NCBI GenBank assembly: GCA_016926755.1
Contig: JAFGNZ010000019.1
Coordinates: 1 to 61,175 of the forward strand
Origin: Myxococcaceae bacterium
Lineage (GTDB): Bacteria > Myxococcota > Myxococcia > Myxococcales > Myxococcaceae
Direction: 5' to 3'
DNA: 61,175 nt
The notes below the pieces were generated by a model. It had not been told where the DNA came from. It worked only from the letters and a program-made list of their open reading frames with translations, and did no database searches. Shown here in pieces: positions 38,339-49,100 of this stretch; position 1 is the first letter of the stretch; each line of letters begins with the position of its first letter. The position numbers and the translations under genes are program-made.

Positions 38339-38617
38339 GAATGTGCTCCTGGTGAGGTGTCCTGGCTCATGGGGAGTCTTCCCGGCAGAGAAGTCTTCCC
38401 ATCCGGGGAGACAGTTCGAAGCCTCATACCAGCCATTGCGGCTTCCAGGCTATTGGCAAATCATCGGTTGCCTGCCCTGGCCATTCTGACCCAGCGTCTC
38501 GATGACATTGTCGTCTCAAAGCGCCGCGTGTTCCTGGGTTGAAGGGGATTTCACTCATTGCGGAGGAGCGGGCGCGACGTGCCCGGGCGTTCCTGCCATG
38601 ATGCCGGGCACCTTCCT
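38339..38617. promoter_or_regulatory. Divergent promoter region of the NRPS operon
   Basis: These 279 bases lie between MbtH (leftward) and the aminotransferase (rightward), so they must drive at least the NRPS operon. AGTCTTCCC is directly repeated at 38375-38383 and 38392-38400. An inverted repeat GGCAA (38455-38459) / TTGCC (38468-38472) lies near the middle. Either could be an operator. No confident -35/-10 pair was found. Confidence 0.45.
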
Positions 38618-39838
38618 ATGAGCTCCTCGCCCAAGCCCTCCTTTCCCGATCGCCAGGCCCTCTTCGACGCCTTCCGCACCCATGTGAATCGCGGGAAGGT
38701 GGAGACCTTCGAGCGCTACGGCTTCGACGCCGTCATGGGCCACCGCCAGGGCGCCACCTTCCATGACGCCTTCGACTCGCGAAGCTGGCTCAACGCGCAC
38801 TGCAACGGCGGCGTCTTCAACCTCGGCCAGCGCCACCCCGCGGTGCTCGCGGCCGTCCGCGCGGCGCTCGAGGAGGTGGACATCGGCAACCACCACCTGC
38901 CCTCGCCCTGGCGCGCCGAGCTCGCCCGCCGGCTCGCCGCCACCACCGGAGGCCACCTGAGCGGCGTCGTCTTTGGCGTCAGTGGAGGCGAGGCGGTGGA
39001 CCTGGCCATCAAGGTCGCCCGCGCCGCCACCGGGCGCCACCGGATCGTCTCCGCCAGCGGCGGCTACCACGGCCACACCGGGCTCGCCCTGGCCACCGGA
39101 GACGCGCGCTACCGCGAGCGCTTCGGCCCCAACCCCCCCGGCTTCCTCCAGGTGCCCTTCGACGATCTCGCGGCCCTCGAGCGTGCAGTGGATCAGGACA
39201 CCGCCGCGGTGCTCCTCGAGCCCATCCCCGCCACCCTGGGCATGCCCATTCCCACCGAGGGCTACCTCGCCAGCGTCCAAGCTCTGTGCCGCCAGCGTGG
39301 GGCGAAGCTCCTGCTCGACGAGGTGCAGACGGGGCTGGGAAGGACGGGGAGGATGTGGGCCTACCAGCACGACGGCCTCGAGCCCGATGCGGTGATGGTG
39401 GGCAAGGGGCTGAGCGGCGGCATCTACCCCATCACCGCCACGCTGATGACACGCGAGCTCCACGCGCTCTTCGACGAGGAGCCCTTCATCCACATCTCCA
39501 CCTTCGGCGGGGCCGAGCCCGGCTGCGCCGCGGCGCTGGCCGTGCTGGACGTGGTGGAGGCCCCCGGCTTCCTCTCGCACGTGAACCAGCTCGCGGCCTT
39601 CTTCCGAGAGGGCCTCTCGGGGTTGCCCTTCGAGCTGCGCCAACGGGGGTTGATGATGGGCCTCAAGTTCGAGGCCGAGGGCGCGGGGATGATGGCGGCG
39701 AAGCTGCTCTTCGACGCCGGGCTGTTCACCGTCTACGCCAACAACGACACCTCGGTGCTGCAATTCCTTCCACCGCTGGTCACCACCGGCGAGGAGGCGG
39801 CGCGGATGGTGGAGCTCCTCCGGAGGGCCTTCGCATGA
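38618..39838 (+). CDS. Class III aminotransferase
   Basis: The 406-aa protein is a second class III PLP enzyme. It shows LNAHCNGGVFNLGQRHPAVL at the N-terminus, a VSGGEAVDLAIKVAR cofactor block, ASGGYHGHTG, the Asp in LLLDEVQTGLGRTG, and the PLP lysine in VMVGKGLSGG. It is transcribed away from the NRPS operon and shares its promoter region. ATG 38618 is chosen because the upstream frame lacks family features. Its stop overlaps the next gene by four bases. It could supply an amino precursor, or belong to an unrelated two-gene pathway. Confidence 0.85.
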   Translation: MSSSPKPSFPDRQALFDAFRTHVNRGKVETFERYGFDAVMGHRQGATFHDAFDSRSWLNAHCNGGVFNLGQRHPAVLAAVRAALEEVDIGNHHLPSPWRAELARRLAATTGGHLSGVVFGVSGGEAVDLAIKVARAATGRHRIVSASGGYHGHTGLALATGDARYRERFGPNPPGFLQVPFDDLAALERAVDQDTAAVLLEPIPATLGMPIPTEGYLASVQALCRQRGAKLLLDEVQTGLGRTGRMWAYQHDGLEPDAVMVGKGLSGGIYPITATLMTRELHALFDEEPFIHISTFGGAEPGCAAALAVLDVVEAPGFLSHVNQLAAFFREGLSGLPFELRQRGLMMGLKFEAEGAGMMAAKLLFDAGLFTVYANNDTSVLQFLPPLVTTGEEAARMVELLRRAFA

Positions 39839-40764
39839 GCGGGGTGCCAGTCCAGAGCCCGGAGGCCGCGCGGCTCGCGGCGCCGCTGGAGGAGGAGGAG
39901 CTGGCGCGGCTGGAGGCCTCGGTGCAGGCGGCGCTGGAGGCAGGGAGCGGGGAGGGCCTCGAGGTGCTCGGCTACGGGGAGATCTCCACGGTGCTGGCCC
40001 TGAACACGGCCGCGGGCCGGTTCGCGTGCAAGCGCCTGCCGGTCTTCCCCGGCGAGGAGCGCCTGTCACGGTACGCCGAGGTGTTTGCCAGCTACCTCGG
40101 GGCGCTGGCGGAGGCGGGGGTGGAGCCGCTGGAGAGCAGGCTCCAGGCCACGCCGGCGCGGGGTGGGGGCCTGGCGGTGTACTGCGTGCAGCCGGTCCTC
40201 GAGCCCGGCTGCCTGGGCCCGCGCTACCTGGCGAGCTGCGGTGAGGAGGAGGGCCGGCAACTCCTCGAGCAGATCGTCTCCACGACGGCGCGGGCGGCGG
40301 GCGAGCGGCTCGGGCTGGACGCGCAGCTGTCGAACTGGGCGCTGAGCCACGGGGAGCTGGTGTACCTGGACGTGACGACGCCGCTGCTGAAGGACGAGCA
40401 GGGCCGGCAGCGGCTGGACACGCGGCTGTTCACGGCCTCGCTGCCGTGGGCGCTGCGGGGGCTGGTGCAGGCGCTGCTCCTGGAGGAGATCCTCGGGCAC
40501 TACCACGCGCATCGCCCGGCGCTGCTGGATCTGGCGGCCAACCTCTACAAGGAGCGGCTGGAGCGGTGGGTGCCGGTGGTGCTCGAGCTGGCCAACCGGG
40601 TGGTGGACCCGCCGCTGACGGTGGACGAGGCGCGGCGCTACTACCGCTCGGACGCGCGGATGTGGGAGCTGCTGCAGCGCCTGCGGCGGCTGGACAGGGC
40701 CTGGCAGCGGTGGGTGCGGCGGCGCGTCTACCCCTTCCTCCTGCCCGCGCGAATCGAGCGGTGA
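39835..40764 (+). CDS. Unrecognised, possibly kinase-like protein
   Basis: The 309-aa protein starts inside the aminotransferase stop (ATGA). The N-terminal part, GYGEISTVLALNTAAGRFACKRLP, recalls the glycine-containing hairpin and Lys of small-molecule kinases. A later block, LDAQLSNWALSHGELVYLDVTTP, recalls their catalytic and metal-binding Asn and Asp (N..xLDxxTP). This resembles protein families with an aminoglycoside-phosphotransferase-like fold (perhaps DUF6206), but I cannot confirm it. The C-terminus is helical and basic. Tight coupling to the aminotransferase suggests a joint pathway, such as amination plus phosphorylation of one metabolite. Confidence 0.65.
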   Translation: MSGVPVQSPEAARLAAPLEEEELARLEASVQAALEAGSGEGLEVLGYGEISTVLALNTAAGRFACKRLPVFPGEERLSRYAEVFASYLGALAEAGVEPLESRLQATPARGGGLAVYCVQPVLEPGCLGPRYLASCGEEEGRQLLEQIVSTTARAAGERLGLDAQLSNWALSHGELVYLDVTTPLLKDEQGRQRLDTRLFTASLPWALRGLVQALLLEEILGHYHAHRPALLDLAANLYKERLERWVPVVLELANRVVDPPLTVDEARRYYRSDARMWELLQRLRRLDRAWQRWVRRRVYPFLLPARIER

Positions 40765-40792
40765 GCAGAACCCCGCGCTCCTCCGCTCCGGC

Positions 40793-41203
40793 TCAGGGCA
40801 TCTCCACCAACATCCAATACTTGTTGAGGGCCAGCATCAGCTCCACGAACGAGGAGAAGGTCACCGGCTTGAGCAGGTACCCCGCCACGTTGAGCTGAAA
40901 GCTCTCCATCCGGTCCTTGTCGTCGTTGGAGGTGGTGAGCACCACCACCGGGCTCGCGCGAAGCGCGGCGTCCGCACGCACGGCTCGCAGAAACTCGATG
41001 CCATTCATCTTCGGCATGTTGATGTCCAGCAGGATGAGCCGGTTCTGCGTGGGCACCGAGCCGTTCCTCAGCATCTCCAGCGCCTCCACGCCATTGCCCG
41101 CGACATAGAGGGGATTGCTGATGTTGTTCTTCTTGAAGGCCCGCTGGACGTTCATCACATCCACCTCATCATCTTCAACGAGCAGGATGTTCAGGGTTCG
41201 CAT
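40793..41203 (-). CDS. Single-domain response regulator
   Basis: The 136-aa protein is a stand-alone receiver. The acidic pocket is in NILLVEDDEVD (Glu10, Asp11, Asp12), the phospho-acceptor is Asp60 in LILLDINMPKMNG, the conserved Thr lies in VVVLTTSND, and the Lys in YLLKPV. No output domain follows, so it acts by protein contact or phosphotransfer. It lies 15 bases after the PAS histidine kinase gene on the same strand and is its likely partner. Confidence 0.93.
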   Translation of the reverse strand: MRTLNILLVEDDEVDVMNVQRAFKKNNISNPLYVAGNGVEALEMLRNGSVPTQNRLILLDINMPKMNGIEFLRAVRADAALRASPVVVLTTSNDDKDRMESFQLNVAGYLLKPVTFSSFVELMLALNKYWMLVEMP

Positions 41204-41218
41204 GATTCAGACTCCATT

Positions 41219-43072
41219 TCATTTCTTCAGGGTGGATTTGGGCCAGGTGAAGAAGAAGGTGGCCCCCTGGCCCACTGCGGACTCCACCCGCACGACACCG
41301 CCGCGGGCCTCCACGATCTTCTTGACTACCGACAAGCCAATGCCTGTCCCCTCTACCTCGTCCCGCGCCCGCAGCGTCTGGAAGATGCCCCAGATGCGCT
41401 CGTGGTACTCGGGAGAGATCCCTGCGCCGTTGTCGGCGATGGAGAACTCCCAACCGTCGGCCGTCTCGGTGCAGCGCACCCTCACGAGCACATCCTCGCG
41501 CATGGCGTGCTTGAGCGCGTTGCCCATGAGGTTGAGGAAGACCTGCTGAAGAGGCACCCGCTCGGCGTGCAGCAGGGGCATGGGCGTCTCGACCTGGATG
41601 GAGGCGGGAGGCGCCGGGGAGAGCAGCTCGATGCTCTCGGTCAGGAGCGCTCCCACGTCAATGCTCTCGGGCTGGTCGCGCACCCGGCCGGCACGGCTGT
41701 AGGCGAGGATGCCGTTGATGAGCGCCTCCATCCGGTGGACTCGCCCCGTCAGCAGCCGCATCTGCTCGCGTGTCTCATCGGTCATGATGTCCTTCAGGTC
41801 ATCCCCAATCCATTGCGCCAGGTTGGTGATGCCCCGCAAGGGGGCCTTGAGATCGTGGCTCGCGACATAGGCGAACTGATCGAGCTCTCGGTTGCTGCGC
41901 TCGAGCGCGGCGATGAGCCGATCGCGCTCGGCCTCGGTGCGCTTGCGAAGCGAGATATCCATGATCACGCTGGCCACGCCCAGGTGGTAGCCATCCGGTG
42001 CGCGCACGGGCGCCGTGCACGCCAGCCAGGTGCACACCTCGTCGGAGGCCTTCGTCTTGCCGGTGCTCTCGAAGGTGATCGTCTCTCCCGTGGTGAGGAT
42101 CTGGCGGAGGAGGCCTTCCGGGTGGGGGTCCAGGTCCGGGAACAGCTCGCGCGGCGTGTGCCCGATGTGGGCCTCTACGGACAGGCCGTTGATCTCCGCC
42201 AGGGAGCGGTTGATGCGCATGTAGCGCAGCTGGTCGTCGAAGAGCGCCATGCCCGCGGGGACGGCATCGAAGAAGGTATCGAGCGCCGCGCGCACCTGCT
42301 CCGCCTTGCGGCGCTCCTCCTCCGCCCGCTCGATGGCGGCTCGGCTCTCCTGGATATCCGTGCTGTAGCTGAGCCAGGAGAGGATGCGGCCCTCGGCATC
42401 GCGCAGCGGGAAGCCTCGACTGCGGTGCCAGATCCAGGCGCCATCGTGACGGCGGTAGCGGCACTCCATCTCGTAGGGCTCGCCGGTGGCCAGGCTGCGG
42501 CGCCAGCGCTGGGCGATCTCGGGGAGATCCTCCGGATGGATGCCTTGCCGCCACGCCGCGGGATCCGTCTGGCTCGGAGAGAGGCCCGTGAACGTGTACC
42601 AGAACCGGCTGATGTAGTCGGGCGTGCCGTCCGGCCGAACGGTCCAGAAGGTCAGCGGCATGTTCTCGAACAGCGCTTGGAGCCGGGCGAACTCCGTCTC
42701 GAGCTGCCGCATCCGCTCCCGCGGCGCCTGTTCCTGATCGAGCGCCATGAGGGTCACGGCCACATGAGGAGCGCCGCCCTCTCGAGTCACGAGCGGCTGG
42801 GCGCTGACTCGCAGGTGGGCCTCACCCAGGGCGAGGTTCTGGGAGGAGGCCCTCCCCGTCTCCTGCGCCTGTCGGACCAGAGACAGGGCGGGGTTCCCCG
42901 ATGAGAGGGAGAGCTCCTCATACGCGCGACCGAGGAGCACCTGGGGGTTCTCTCCGAGCAGCTGAGCGAACTCCGCGCTGCACTCGGTCAGCCGGCCAGA
43001 GGAGTCAAAGATTGCCATTCCTTCTTGAGCGGGCAGGCCGTTGAAGGACGAGAGTGCTGCCGGAAGCGTCAT
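41219..43072 (-). CDS. Multi-PAS sensor histidine kinase
   Basis: The 617-aa protein has three PAS-like segments (about 10-115, 130-255 and 265-385; the second contains WHRSRGFPLRDAEGRILSW), then a HisKA helix with the phospho-His in ASHDLKAPLRG, and a HATPase domain (FLNLMGNALKHA, DNGAGISPEY, GTGIGLSVVKKI). No membrane segment is seen, so it is probably cytoplasmic. It follows the large NRPS-PKS gene by 103 bases and is followed by the receiver gene. It may control the neighbouring cluster, but myxobacteria have many such kinases and nothing proves a link. Confidence 0.9.
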   Translation of the reverse strand: MTLPAALSSFNGLPAQEGMAIFDSSGRLTECSAEFAQLLGENPQVLLGRAYEELSLSSGNPALSLVRQAQETGRASSQNLALGEAHLRVSAQPLVTREGGAPHVAVTLMALDQEQAPRERMRQLETEFARLQALFENMPLTFWTVRPDGTPDYISRFWYTFTGLSPSQTDPAAWRQGIHPEDLPEIAQRWRRSLATGEPYEMECRYRRHDGAWIWHRSRGFPLRDAEGRILSWLSYSTDIQESRAAIERAEEERRKAEQVRAALDTFFDAVPAGMALFDDQLRYMRINRSLAEINGLSVEAHIGHTPRELFPDLDPHPEGLLRQILTTGETITFESTGKTKASDEVCTWLACTAPVRAPDGYHLGVASVIMDISLRKRTEAERDRLIAALERSNRELDQFAYVASHDLKAPLRGITNLAQWIGDDLKDIMTDETREQMRLLTGRVHRMEALINGILAYSRAGRVRDQPESIDVGALLTESIELLSPAPPASIQVETPMPLLHAERVPLQQVFLNLMGNALKHAMREDVLVRVRCTETADGWEFSIADNGAGISPEYHERIWGIFQTLRARDEVEGTGIGLSVVKKIVEARGGVVRVESAVGQGATFFFTWPKSTLKK

Positions 43073-43175
43073 GCGGGGGGACCATATTACAGTCAGCTCC
43101 CGCGCGCCTTTTCTCGGGCCGTCACGCAGCCGCGCAGGAGCGACCTGGGAGTCGCTCTCTTCCGAGCGAAATCCT

Positions 43176-46100
43176 TCAGTGGTTTCGTACTCCCTCGCTG
43201 TGCGGGTCAGATCTCTCCCCCCCTCTCATGAGGTTCTGTCGCACGAGGCGGGCAACAGCCGCGACATGGGGAGACTCCATCATGGTGAAGTGATCGCCGG
43301 GCACGCTGTGCATGGAGAACGCACCGTCCGTGTGATCCATCCACCAGCGCTCGGCGTGAGGCTCCAGCACCTCATTCCGCTCCCTGGCACGGAGATAGAC
43401 GAGGGGGAGCTGGCTGCGTCTGGGCGAGTAGGCGGCCAGGGCATGGGCGTGCACCAGGAGGAGCTCCCGGAAGGGGGAGTCTTTTGCGACCGCGCTGGCG
43501 AAACCCTCCCAGGCCGCGGGGGCCCGCTCCCGGAAGGGATCCACCAGGCGCAGCAGCTCCTCGGGCTGGTCGACCTGGAGCTGGCTCAGGGGCAGAGCCG
43601 GGGTGTCCAGGAGCAGCACGGCAGAGACTTCCAGGCCTCGCTGGAGGAGCTGGCGGGCCATTTCGTAGGCCACGGCACCACCGGAGGAGTGGCCGCCCAG
43701 CTGGAAAGGCCCTCGCGGCTGCCGCTCCAGCAGCTCGGCGATGTTATGCGCTGCCATGGTCGGCACGTCGGGATGGATGGGTTCCCCTGGCTCGATGCCC
43801 GAGGCTCGGAAGGCATACACCGGCTGCTGAGGGCCGAGCTGTCGCGCCAGACTCATGTATGAGTAGACCGTGCCTCCGATGGGCTGGACCAGGTAGAGGG
43901 GAGGAGTCTCCGCAGCCCCGGCCTGAAGGCAGACGAGCAGGCGGCCCCGCTCCGCGGCCGGCACCTCGGGGGACGACGGGGCGGCGGTGCTCGCTCTCCG
44001 GACAGCGGCCAGCAGCTGAGTGAACCTGGGGTTCTCGACCAGTGCGTGGACGGGCAGCATCACGCCGAGCTTCTCCTTCACTCGGGTGCGAAGCTGCAAG
44101 GCAATGAGCGAGGACCCGCCGACATCGAAGAAGTGATCGTCCGGCCGGACGGAACGGACGCCGAGCACTTCGCGCCAGAGCTCCGCCATGGCCTGCTCGA
44201 GTGTGTCCCGGCCAACAGGGGAGGTCTTCATGAGGGGAGCGGGAGGAGGCTGGACGCGCGGCTCCACCCCGAGGAGGTGCTCGAGCCGTTCGAACGGGTA
44301 GGTCGGCAGGGGCACGCGCCGCCGCCGCTCTTCCCGAGAGAAGGCCGCCCAGTCGAGCTCGCCTCCCACACACCAGAACTTCCCCACCGCGTCCAACAGG
44401 GCCTCCAGATCACCGCGGCCAGCGCCAGGCGTGGACAAGGTGCTCGTCACCAAACGTGCCTTCCCTGCCTCCGGATGGAGGCGCGCCAGGGAGGCCAGCA
44501 CCCTGCCTGGCCCCACCTCGATGAGCACAGGGGCTGGCAGCGCCAGCACGGTCGAGAGCCCGTCGGCGAACCGCACCGCGCCTCTCAGGTGGCGGGCCCA
44601 GTAGGAGGGATCGAGCGCATCCGCAGCGCTCATCCAGGTGCCCGTGAGGTTGGAGATGAGGGGGGTGACAGGGGCCTGGAGCTTCATCAAGGCCGCGCGC
44701 TCGGTGAGGCGGGCCGCGAAGGGTTCCACCAGCGGCGAGTGGGAGGCTCCCGCCAACCACAGGCGCTGTGCCTCGATCCCTCCTGCACGCAGCTTCGCCT
44801 CCAGCTGCTCGATCGCCTCTTTGCGGCCGGCGACGACACAGTGCGCCGGCCCATTGATCGCCGCGACAGAGACCCCCTGGGCCCATCTGGCGGAGAGCGC
44901 CTCCTCTGGCAGAGGCACGCTCAACATGGCGGACTCCGGCATCGTGTCACACAGCCGCCCGCGGAGGGCCACGAGGGCCACCGCGTCCTCGAGCGAGAGC
45001 ACACCCGCGAGCGTGGCGGCAGCGTATTCTCCCAGGCTGTGTCCGGTCAGCGCGGAGGGGCGCAGTCCCCAGGAGAGCAGCAGCTGCGCCAGCGCATACT
45101 CGGTGGAGAAGATGGAGGCCATGTTGAGCGAGGGGCGCAGGAGCTGGGCGGTGGCCTCGGCGCGCTCCGCCTCCTCGACGAAGAGCAGCGAGCGCAGGTC
45201 GCCCCCCAGCTCCCGGATGAAGAGGTCGGCACACCGGTCGAGCGCCTCTCGGTAGACGGGTTCGCCCTGGTAGAGCGCTCGCCCCATCCCCACCTGCTGG
45301 GTGCCCCCGCCCGGAAACATGAAGATCACCTGGGGCGGCTGCGGCTGGACGACTCCGTCGAAGACCTTCGCGCTCTCGCGTGAAGCCAGCGCGGAGACCG
45401 CGTCCTCACGCTCCTGGCAGACCACCACCCGGCGGTGCTCGAAGGCCGCACGGCCCTGCTGGAGGGTGAACGCCACGTCCGGCAGCGGCAGCTCCGGCTG
45501 TTGCCGCAAGTGCGCGCTCAGCCTGTCGGTGATCGTCTCGAGCGCCGCGGAGGTGCGGGCGGACAACGTCAGCAACTGCCACGGGCGCGAAGGGCCGGAA
45601 GGCGCGCGCGGGGGGGCCTCTTCCAGGATGGCATGGGCGTTGGTTCCACCGAGGCCGAAGGCGCTCACGGCGGCGCGGCGGGGGCGCTCTCCGCGCGGCC
45701 ACGGGCGCGGCTGTGCATTCACGAAGAAGGGACTGTCCTCGAGCGCAAGCTCCGGGTTGGGGCGCTGGAAGTGCAGGGTGGCGGGAATGAGCTCGTGCTC
45801 GAGCGAGAGGGCCACCTTGAGCAGGCCGGTCACCCCGGCCGCCGCGTCCAGGTGCCCCAGGTTGCTCTTGAGCGAGCCGAGGGCACAGGCCTGCTTCGCA
45901 GTCGTGGCACGGCGGAACGCCTTCGTGAGGGCCGCGACCTCGATGGGATCTCCCAGCGGCGTGGCCGTCCCGTGCGCCTCGACATAGCCCAGGGTCTCGG
46001 GGCTCACTCCCGCCGCGGCCTGGGCCCTGATGATGACCTCGGCCTGCCCCTCGATGCTGGGGGCGGTGTAGCCCACCTTCTGCGCGCCGTCGTTGTTGAG

Positions 46101-49100
46101 GGCCGAGCCCAGGATGACGGCATGGACGGTGTCGCCGTTCGCCAGCGCATCCTCCAGCCGCTTGAGCACCACCACGGCCACCCCGCTGCCAGGAACGGTC
46201 CCTCGGGCCTGCGCATCGAAGGGCCGGCAAGAGCCATCGGGAGAGAGGATCCCGCCCTCCTCGTAGGGATAGCCGGAGGGGCCGAGCGAGAACAGCGACA
46301 CGCCGCCGGCCAGCGCCATGTCACACTGGCGGGACAGGAGACTCTGGCAGGCCAGGTGGATGGCGACGAGCGAGGTAGAGCAGGCCGTCTGCAAGCTCAG
46401 CGCGGGGCCACGCAGCCCCAGCTTGTAGGCCACCCGCGTCGCAAGGAAGTCGTTGCCATTGCCGACGATCGCCCGATAGTCGCCCGAGCTGCCCTGCGGA
46501 GCGCCCAGCGAGGCCACTCGCTGCAACCAGTAACGTGGCACCCCCGCGCCGCCGAACACGCCGATGCCGCCAGGGTAGCGACGTGGATCGTAGCCGCTGT
46601 CCTCCAGGGCCTCCCAGCAGCACTCGAGGAAGAGGCGCTGCTGCGGATCGGTGAGCTGCGCCTCCTGAGGGGAGTACCCGAAGAACGCCGCGTCGAAGCA
46701 GGCGGCATCCTCGAGCATGCCCAGGGCCGGGACGAAAGAGGGGGCCCGCAGAAGCTCCGGCGGCACGTCGGAGGCGCGGAGCGACTCACGGGGGAAGTGT
46801 CTCAGTCCCTCGCGGCCCTCGCGCAACAGCTCCCACAGCTCCCGTGGGCTCCGTGCCCCCGGGAAGCGGCCGGCCATGCCGATGATGGCAATGGCGTGAT
46901 CCCGGCGCGCGAGCGCGGAGCCCGCGCCCTCCTGGGCGGCCGAGCCCCTGGGCGCTTCCCTCTCGCCAGGGCTCAGGTGCGCGGCGAGCTGGCGGATCGT
47001 GGGGTACTGGAAGAGCGTCACCAGCCCGATGTCTCGCTCCAGGCGCTCGCGGATCCGTGCTCGGACCTGTGCCAGCAGCAGCGAGTGGCCACCGAGCTCG
47101 AAGAAGGGATCATCGACGCCCACGCGCTCCAGGCCCAGCACCTCTCGCCAGATGGCGCCCAGCGCGTGCTCGAGCGCCGAGCGCGGCGCCACGAAGCTCT
47201 GCTCGGTCCCGGGCCGGGCCGTGCTGGGAGCGGGCAGCGCCCGACGATCGATCTTTCCGGTGAGCGTGAGGGGGAGCGTCTCGAGCCGCACGAGCGCCGA
47301 AGGCAGCATGTACCTGGGCAGGCGCTCCGCGAGGTGGGCGCGCAGCGCGGCCATGTCCAGCTCAGGCGGGGCCGCGACGTAGCCCACCAGGCGCTTTTGA
47401 CCGGGGGCGTCTTCGCGTGCCACCGCCACCGCCTTGGACACGGAGGGGAAGGAGAGCAGGGCGCCCTCCACCTCCGCGAGCTCGATCCGATGGCCTCTCA
47501 CCTTCACCTGGGTGTCCAGGCGACCGAGGAACTCGAGTGAGCCATCGCCTCGCCAGCGGACCCGATCCCCGGTCCGGTAGAGGCGCCCCCCTGGCGCGGA
47601 GCCGAAGGGGTCGGGCACGAAGCGCTCCGCGGTGAGGGCAGGCTGGCCCACGTAGCCGCGCGCCAGTCCATCCCCGCCGAGGTAGAGCTCGGCAGCCACG
47701 CCGATCGGCACCGGCTGCATGTGCCCATCCAGGACGTAGACGGCGGTATTGGAGATGGGCTGCCCCAGCGGCACCGGATCCTCCACGCGGGAGTGTGGCT
47801 CCATGCGGCAGGTCGTCGCGAAGGTGGTGCACTCCGTAGGACCGTAGGCGTTCGTCACGGTCACTCCGAGCTCCACCATGCGGCGAGCATGGGGGGCGGA
47901 CAACACATCCCCGGCGACGATGATGTGGCGCACGCTCGCCAGCCGCTGCGCGGCCATGTCCACCGCCTGGCTGAAGAGGCCAGACGACAGATAGAGGCAG
48001 GTGACGCCATGGCGAGCGATCACCTCGGCCAGCTCCAGCGCATCCGCGGGAGGGTGGGGCGGGAAGACGGCGAGCGTGGCACCCGTGAGCAGGCTGCCCC
48101 AGAGCTCGAAGGTGGAGGTGTCAAAGGAGAGGATCGAGGCGAGCAGGAGCGTCTCCCCCGGGCCCAGCTCGGCGTAGCGGATGTTCTTGACCAGCCGCAA
48201 CACCGAGCGGTGCTCGATGCAGACCCCCTTGGGCCGACCGGTGGAGCCGGACGTGAAGGAGATGTACGCGAGGTTGCGAGCCGTCACTCCAGAGTCCGGG
48301 GCGGAGGCAGGTTCCTCTTCCAGCCGGGCCTCGTCCAGGAGCAGGTGAGGCAGCCCCTGCGCGGGGAGCTTCGGCAGCAGGGCCGTGGTGGTGACGAGGG
48401 CGTCGGGCCGCGCATCCTCGAGCATGAGGGCCAGGCGCTCGCGAGGGTAATCGGTGTCGAGAGGGACGTAGGCGCCGCCTGCCTTGAGAATGCCCACCAG
48501 GGCGACGACGAGCTCCAGGGAGCGCTCCATGGCGAGCGCCACGCGTGAGTCCGGGCCCACGCCCATGCGGCGCAGTCGCCAGGCGAGCTGGTTGGCACGC
48601 AGGTCCAGTTGCCGGTAGGTGAGCTGCTGCGCGCCGAACCGCACGGCCACGGCCTCCGGAGCCCTGAGGACGTGTTCGGCGAAGGCTTCAGGAATGGTGG
48701 AATCGCGGGGGTAGGCGGCGGTGGTGTCATTCCACTGCACCAGGAGCCGCTGCCGCTCTTCTTCTCCCAGAATCGGCAGTCCCGAGAGCCTCGCATCCGG
48801 CTGTCGGACAGCCTCCTCCAGGAGCCTGCACAGGTGCCCCGCCATGCGCTCGAGGGTGCTCCGCGCGAAGAGGGCCGTGGAGTACTCCCACTGGCCCGCG
48901 AGCGCGTCTGGCTCCTCCCAGGAGAGCAGGGTGAGATCGAAGGTGGCGCGCCCCGGATCCAGCGCGAGCGGCTCCACTCCCAGCCCGGGCAGCTTCATCC
49001 GCCCCAGCTTGGAGACCTGGGGGGCGAACATCACCTGCACCAACGGGAGCGTGCTGAGGTCTCGCTCGGGCCGCAACTCCTTCACCAGGCGCTCGAAGGG

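Noticed and set aside
38453-38473. A sigma-54 promoter (TTGGCA ... TTGC)
   Set aside because: The GG-to-GC spacing is 13 bases instead of 10, on both strands; the site is better described as an inverted repeat.
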